The position numbers and the translations under genes are program-made. Positions 61,041 to 64,000 of a stretch of 64,000 nt of DNA are shown here, piece after piece (positions within the stretch are counted from its first letter, which is position 1; every line of letters begins with the position of its first letter). The notes under the pieces are model-generated. The model searched no databases and was not told the origin of the DNA. It saw only the letters and a list, made by a program, of their open reading frames with translations. Source of the DNA: an uncultured Alphaproteobacteria bacterium (lineage in GTDB: Bacteria; Pseudomonadota; Alphaproteobacteria; HIMB59; GCA-002718135); NCBI GenBank assembly GCA_902518895.1, contig CABYHL010000003.1:1-64000 (forward strand). Reading direction: 5' to 3'.

Positions 61041-62390
61041 ATGAAAAATAAAGAATTAGACAATTTAAGAAGCAAAATTAATAACATTGATGATGAGATT
61101 TTATCTTTATTATCTAATCGCTCTAAAATTGTTTTAGAAATAGGAAAACACAAAAAAGATAATTCAGTTGTTGATCTAGATAGAGAACAAAAGATTCTCG
61201 ACAGATTAAGCTCTAAATTTACAGGATCTTATCCGAAAGATACTATTGTTAGACTTTGGAGAGAAATTTTTCAATCTTCTGAAAAACTTCAAAAGTTAAC
61301 TAAAGAAAATATTCAATCAAAAAGATCTATAGAAAATATTAATGTTTATAAAGGTGGTAAGGCAAAGTTAAATAACAATAAAAGAGTTATCAAACTTTCT
61401 TCAAATGAAAATCCTTATGGTGCTTCACCGAAAGCAATTGAATTGTTAGAGACAAAAAATATTAATCATGATTTACACAGATACCCAGAAATTGATGGAT
61501 CATCATTAAGAGAAGCAATAGCTAAAAATTTTTCTATTGATAGTAATAGAATTATTCTTGGCTCTGGCTCAGATGAAGTTTTATTATTTGCAGCTTTGGC
61601 ATTTTGTCAAGATGGCGATGAAATTCTTCACGCAAACCACGGCTTTGAGATGTATTCAATTGTGAGTAAAGTAGTTGGTGCTGTTCCAAAAAAAATTAAG
61701 GAAGATGCAAATTTCAATTTAAATATTGAAAATCTCATAGATCAAACAAATGACGCTACTAAAGTTATTTATATTGCATCACCTAATAATCCAACTGGAA
61801 CTTATTTGTCTAGAGACCAACTCGTTAAGTTAATGAGTAGTATTTCTAAAAATATTATAGTTGTTATAGATGGGGCATATGTCGAATATGTACAAAAAGA
61901 CGATTATGATAAAGGATTTAGTTTAACAGATGAATACGAGAATCTTATTTTAACAAGAACATTTTCAAAAACATATGGACTCGCAGCTTTAAGAGTAGGC
62001 TGGTGTTATACCAGTCAAAAAATAGCTGATATAATTAATAAAATAAAACCTCCTTTTAATACGACAACTATTTCACAGTCTCTTGCAATTAAAGCTTTGG
62101 AAGATAAAGAACATATTGAAAACTCTGTTAAATTAAATTCTGAAATTAAAGATTGGTTTGAAAAAGAGCTCAAACTTCTAAATATTAAGATCAGACAAAC
62201 TGAAGGTAATTTTACTTTAATTGAAACTTCAGAAGAAGAAGCTGAGAAAATTAGTAATCATCTTATGAATGATGGCATTATTATAAGGCGTTTAAATAGT
62301 TATAATCTGCCCAATTTTTTGAGAATTAGTATTGGTACAAAAGAAGAAATGAATTTGACAGTTGAAAGTTTGAAGAAATTTAATGTCTAA
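61041..62390 (+). CDS. Fused chorismate mutase - HisC-like aminotransferase
   Basis: Residues 1 to about 90 are an AroQ-type chorismate mutase with the E. coli catalytic set matched: Arg10, Arg27, Lys38, Asp45, Arg48, Glu49 and Gln84. Residues about 105-448 are a class-II PLP aminotransferase: SSNENPYGASPKAIELL, SPNNPTGTYLS, and FSKTYGLAALRVGW with the PLP Lys near 310. Together with the following dehydrogenase this suggests prephenate formation and transamination in Tyr/Phe synthesis; a histidinol-phosphate activity remains possible. 449 aa, intact, no internal stop. Usually these are two separate genes. Confidence 0.88.
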   Translation: MKNKELDNLRSKINNIDDEILSLLSNRSKIVLEIGKHKKDNSVVDLDREQKILDRLSSKFTGSYPKDTIVRLWREIFQSSEKLQKLTKENIQSKRSIENINVYKGGKAKLNNNKRVIKLSSNENPYGASPKAIELLETKNINHDLHRYPEIDGSSLREAIAKNFSIDSNRIILGSGSDEVLLFAALAFCQDGDEILHANHGFEMYSIVSKVVGAVPKKIKEDANFNLNIENLIDQTNDATKVIYIASPNNPTGTYLSRDQLVKLMSSISKNIIVVIDGAYVEYVQKDDYDKGFSLTDEYENLILTRTFSKTYGLAALRVGWCYTSQKIADIINKIKPPFNTTTISQSLAIKALEDKEHIENSVKLNSEIKDWFEKELKLLNIKIRQTEGNFTLIETSEEEAEKISNHLMNDGIIIRRLNSYNLPNFLRISIGTKEEMNLTVESLKKFNV

Positions 62391-63294
62391 AATAACTTAT
62401 GATTCAGCTCTGGTCATTGGTATGGGATTAATTGGATCATCCATAGCAAGGGCTCTCAAGGAAAATCAATTATCAAAAAAAATTTTTGCTATTGATAAGG
62501 AAAGTGAGGTAATAAGTACTTCAAAAAATTTAAATCTTGTGGATGCAATAGAGTGTGATTTAAATAAATATAATCAACAATTTGATATTATTTTTATTTG
62601 TACGCCTTTGAGTTCATATAGGGAAATATTTAAGCAATTGAATAGCTATGTTAATGAAACAACACTAGTAACAGATGTTGGTTCAACAAAAGTAAGTGTT
62701 ATAGAAGATTTTAAAGAATCAACTAATAATAAAAAAATTTTATTTGTTCCTGCCCACCCTATTGCTGGATTAGAGAAAAGTGGACCAGAATTTGGTTTCG
62801 CAAAGCTGTTTGAGAATAGGTATTGTATTTTGACCCCAACAGAAACTCAGAGTGAGATAACAAGATCAGTTTCAGATATTTGGGAGTCATTCGGAATGAA
62901 TATAGAAATCATGGAACCTAAACGTCATGACAGAGTACTAGCTATGACATCTCATATTCCACAACTCATTGCATATTCTGTCGTAGGAACTGCAACAGAG
63001 CTTGAATCTCAAATGAAAGATGAAGTAATTAAATATTCAGCTGCAGGTTTTAGAGATTTCACAAGATTGGCAGGTAGTGATCCAGTAATGTGGCGTGATG
63101 TTTATGAAAAAAATAAAGAAGCCGTTTTAGAAATGCTTGGTCGTTTCAGTGAAGATCTACTTACTTATCAAAAAGCAATAAGAAATAATGATTTAAAATA
63201 TTTGGAAGAAAAATTTATAAAATCAAAAGAAATTAGAAAAATTATTGAAGAGATTGGTCAAGCAGGAACTTTTGATCCCACAGAAAAGAATTAG
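62383..63294 (+). CDS. tyrA: Prephenate/arogenate dehydrogenase family protein
   Basis: NAD(P)-dependent oxidative decarboxylation toward tyrosine. VIGMGLIGSSIARALKE is the nucleotide fold; VTDVGSTKVSVIEDF, FVPAHPIAGLEKSGPE and MTSHIPQLIAYSVVG contain the active-site His residues. AAGFRDFTRLAGSDPVMWRD is family-typical. 303 aa. Starts 8 bases inside the end of the fusion gene, so they are translationally coupled. Prephenate versus arogenate specificity is not readable. Confidence 0.92.
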   Translation: MSKITYDSALVIGMGLIGSSIARALKENQLSKKIFAIDKESEVISTSKNLNLVDAIECDLNKYNQQFDIIFICTPLSSYREIFKQLNSYVNETTLVTDVGSTKVSVIEDFKESTNNKKILFVPAHPIAGLEKSGPEFGFAKLFENRYCILTPTETQSEITRSVSDIWESFGMNIEIMEPKRHDRVLAMTSHIPQLIAYSVVGTATELESQMKDEVIKYSAAGFRDFTRLAGSDPVMWRDVYEKNKEAVLEMLGRFSEDLLTYQKAIRNNDLKYLEEKFIKSKEIRKIIEEIGQAGTFDPTEKN

Positions 63295-63998
63295 TTATCC
63301 AATAATAAATTTGATGCAGTTTCTATTCTATTTTGAACTTCGTTTAATAAAACTTTTTTATCTAAACCTTCATCAATTGTCGGTAAAAATTTTATAGTAA
63401 TTAACCCTTTCTCTAATACCCATGATTGTTTTGGCCAACATAAACCTGAATTTAAAGCTACAGGAAGGATTTTTCTTTTTGTATGATTATAAATTCCAAT
63501 AAAACCTGTCTTATAATCAGGTTTACTACCAGGTAGTTTTCTTGTTCCTTCGGGGAAAATAATAATTGAAGATCCAAAAGATAATTTTGATTGAACTTTT
63601 TGTAACATATCTCTCATAGCTTTTGTTCCACCATCTCTATTAATCGCAACCATATTAGACTTGAATAAATACTGGCCAAAAATTGGTATAAAGAAAAGCT
63701 CTCTTTTATGGACAAAAAAACAATCTTTTAAATAATAATAGAGTGCGAGTGTCTCAAATGCGGACTGATGTTTAGACGCAATTAAGACACTTTCATTTGG
63801 AATATTTTCTAAACCCTCAATTTTATGTTTAATATTACATATAAGATTAAGAAAAATAAAAATAACACGTATCCAAAGTTTCGTTGGATATTTAAGTAAA
63901 TAACTTGGCAATAAGAGAAAAGGTAAACATAAAATACCCATCAACACAGTCCATATAACCAAGGAAATATAAAATATTATACTTTTTAAAATTAACAT
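63291..63998 (-). CDS. plsC: 1-acyl-sn-glycerol-3-phosphate acyltransferase family protein
   Basis: PlsC-type lysophosphatidate acyltransferase. An N-terminal membrane helix (IIFYISLVIWTVLMGILCLP) precedes SKHQSAFETLALYY, the motif-I site as HX4E rather than HX4D, a variant I recall in proteobacterial homologues. FGQYLFKSNMVAINRDGG and FPEGTRKLPGSKPDYKTG are motifs II-III. 235 aa with an ATG two bases from the window edge; an upstream start outside the window cannot be excluded. Overlaps the convergent tyrA end by 4 bases. Confidence 0.88.
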   Translation of the reverse strand: MLILKSIIFYISLVIWTVLMGILCLPFLLLPSYLLKYPTKLWIRVIFIFLNLICNIKHKIEGLENIPNESVLIASKHQSAFETLALYYYLKDCFFVHKRELFFIPIFGQYLFKSNMVAINRDGGTKAMRDMLQKVQSKLSFGSSIIIFPEGTRKLPGSKPDYKTGFIGIYNHTKRKILPVALNSGLCWPKQSWVLEKGLITIKFLPTIDEGLDKKVLLNEVQNRIETASNLLLDN

Positions 63999-64000
63999 AC

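Noticed and set aside
63700-63800. Loss of the acyltransferase catalytic Asp in PlsC (HX4E)
   Set aside because: Glu at this place is a variant I recall in other proteobacterial homologues, so it does not show inactivation.

Overview
This is a gene-dense, strongly AT-rich window from what looks like a streamlined alphaproteobacterium. The alphaproteobacterial call rests on several things seen together: a GcrA cell-cycle regulator, CarD beside a 7Fe ferredoxin, RpoH (sigma-32), metX-metW behind a SAM-II-type riboswitch, DUF1737 after lpd, and the DUF484-transaldolase-priA-atpHAGDC and rplU-rpmA-obgE-proBA-nadD-rsfS blocks. Very short or overlapping gene junctions, shortened FtsY and ObgE, few Shine-Dalgarno sequences and several TTG starts point to a small-genome, probably marine lineage (SAR11-, HIMB59- or AEGEAN-169-like). 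That placement is inference; no 16S gene is present.

Layout. 1-3445: end of a TerB-like gene, fdxA, carD, a metallophosphoesterase-like protein lacking its metal ligands, rpoH, and a PagL-like lipid A deacylase. 3451-11157: dusA, carbonic anhydrase, panB, dxs, an M29 aminopeptidase, an MFS transporter with a 40-aa membrane ORF behind it, and gcrA. 11296-16028: pgk, then yciB-ftsY-mtaB-dapF on the minus strand. 16029-24099: a structured leader, then ffh-rpsP-rimM-trmD-rplS-leuCDB-asd as one continuous plus-strand run joining protein targeting, ribosome/tRNA modification and amino acid synthesis. 24101-30538: tRNA-Arg(UCG), a YdcF protein, a nucleoside hydrolase, DUF924, a type-5 uracil-DNA glycosylase, an MFS carrier, a 46-aa ORF, zapE and an alpha/beta hydrolase. 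30539-30868: the only long non-coding stretch, holding a strong multi-helix RNA candidate. 30869-42814: a TCA-cycle supercluster sdhCDAB-mdh-sucCD-sucAB-lpd. 42811-51311: DUF1737, DUF484, transaldolase, priA, and the F1 ATP synthase genes atpHAGDC. 51324-58166: the minus-strand run rplU-rpmA-obgE-proB-proA-nadD-rsfS-ctpA-rppH. 58247-64000: gloB, metW and metX under the SAM-II element, then divergently a chorismate mutase-aminotransferase fusion, a TyrA-type dehydrogenase, and plsC.

The content is mostly housekeeping. No mobile element, CRISPR array, toxin-antitoxin pair or defence system was seen. The observations most worth following are the unassigned RNA upstream of sdhC (outer stem, three hairpins, possible kissing loops), the ffh leader whose two mutually exclusive folds expose or hide the ribosome binding site, the CM-aminotransferase fusion, the catalytically dead phosphoesterase between carD and rpoH, the tandem-repeat tail on ribosomal protein S16, and two unannotated small ORFs.
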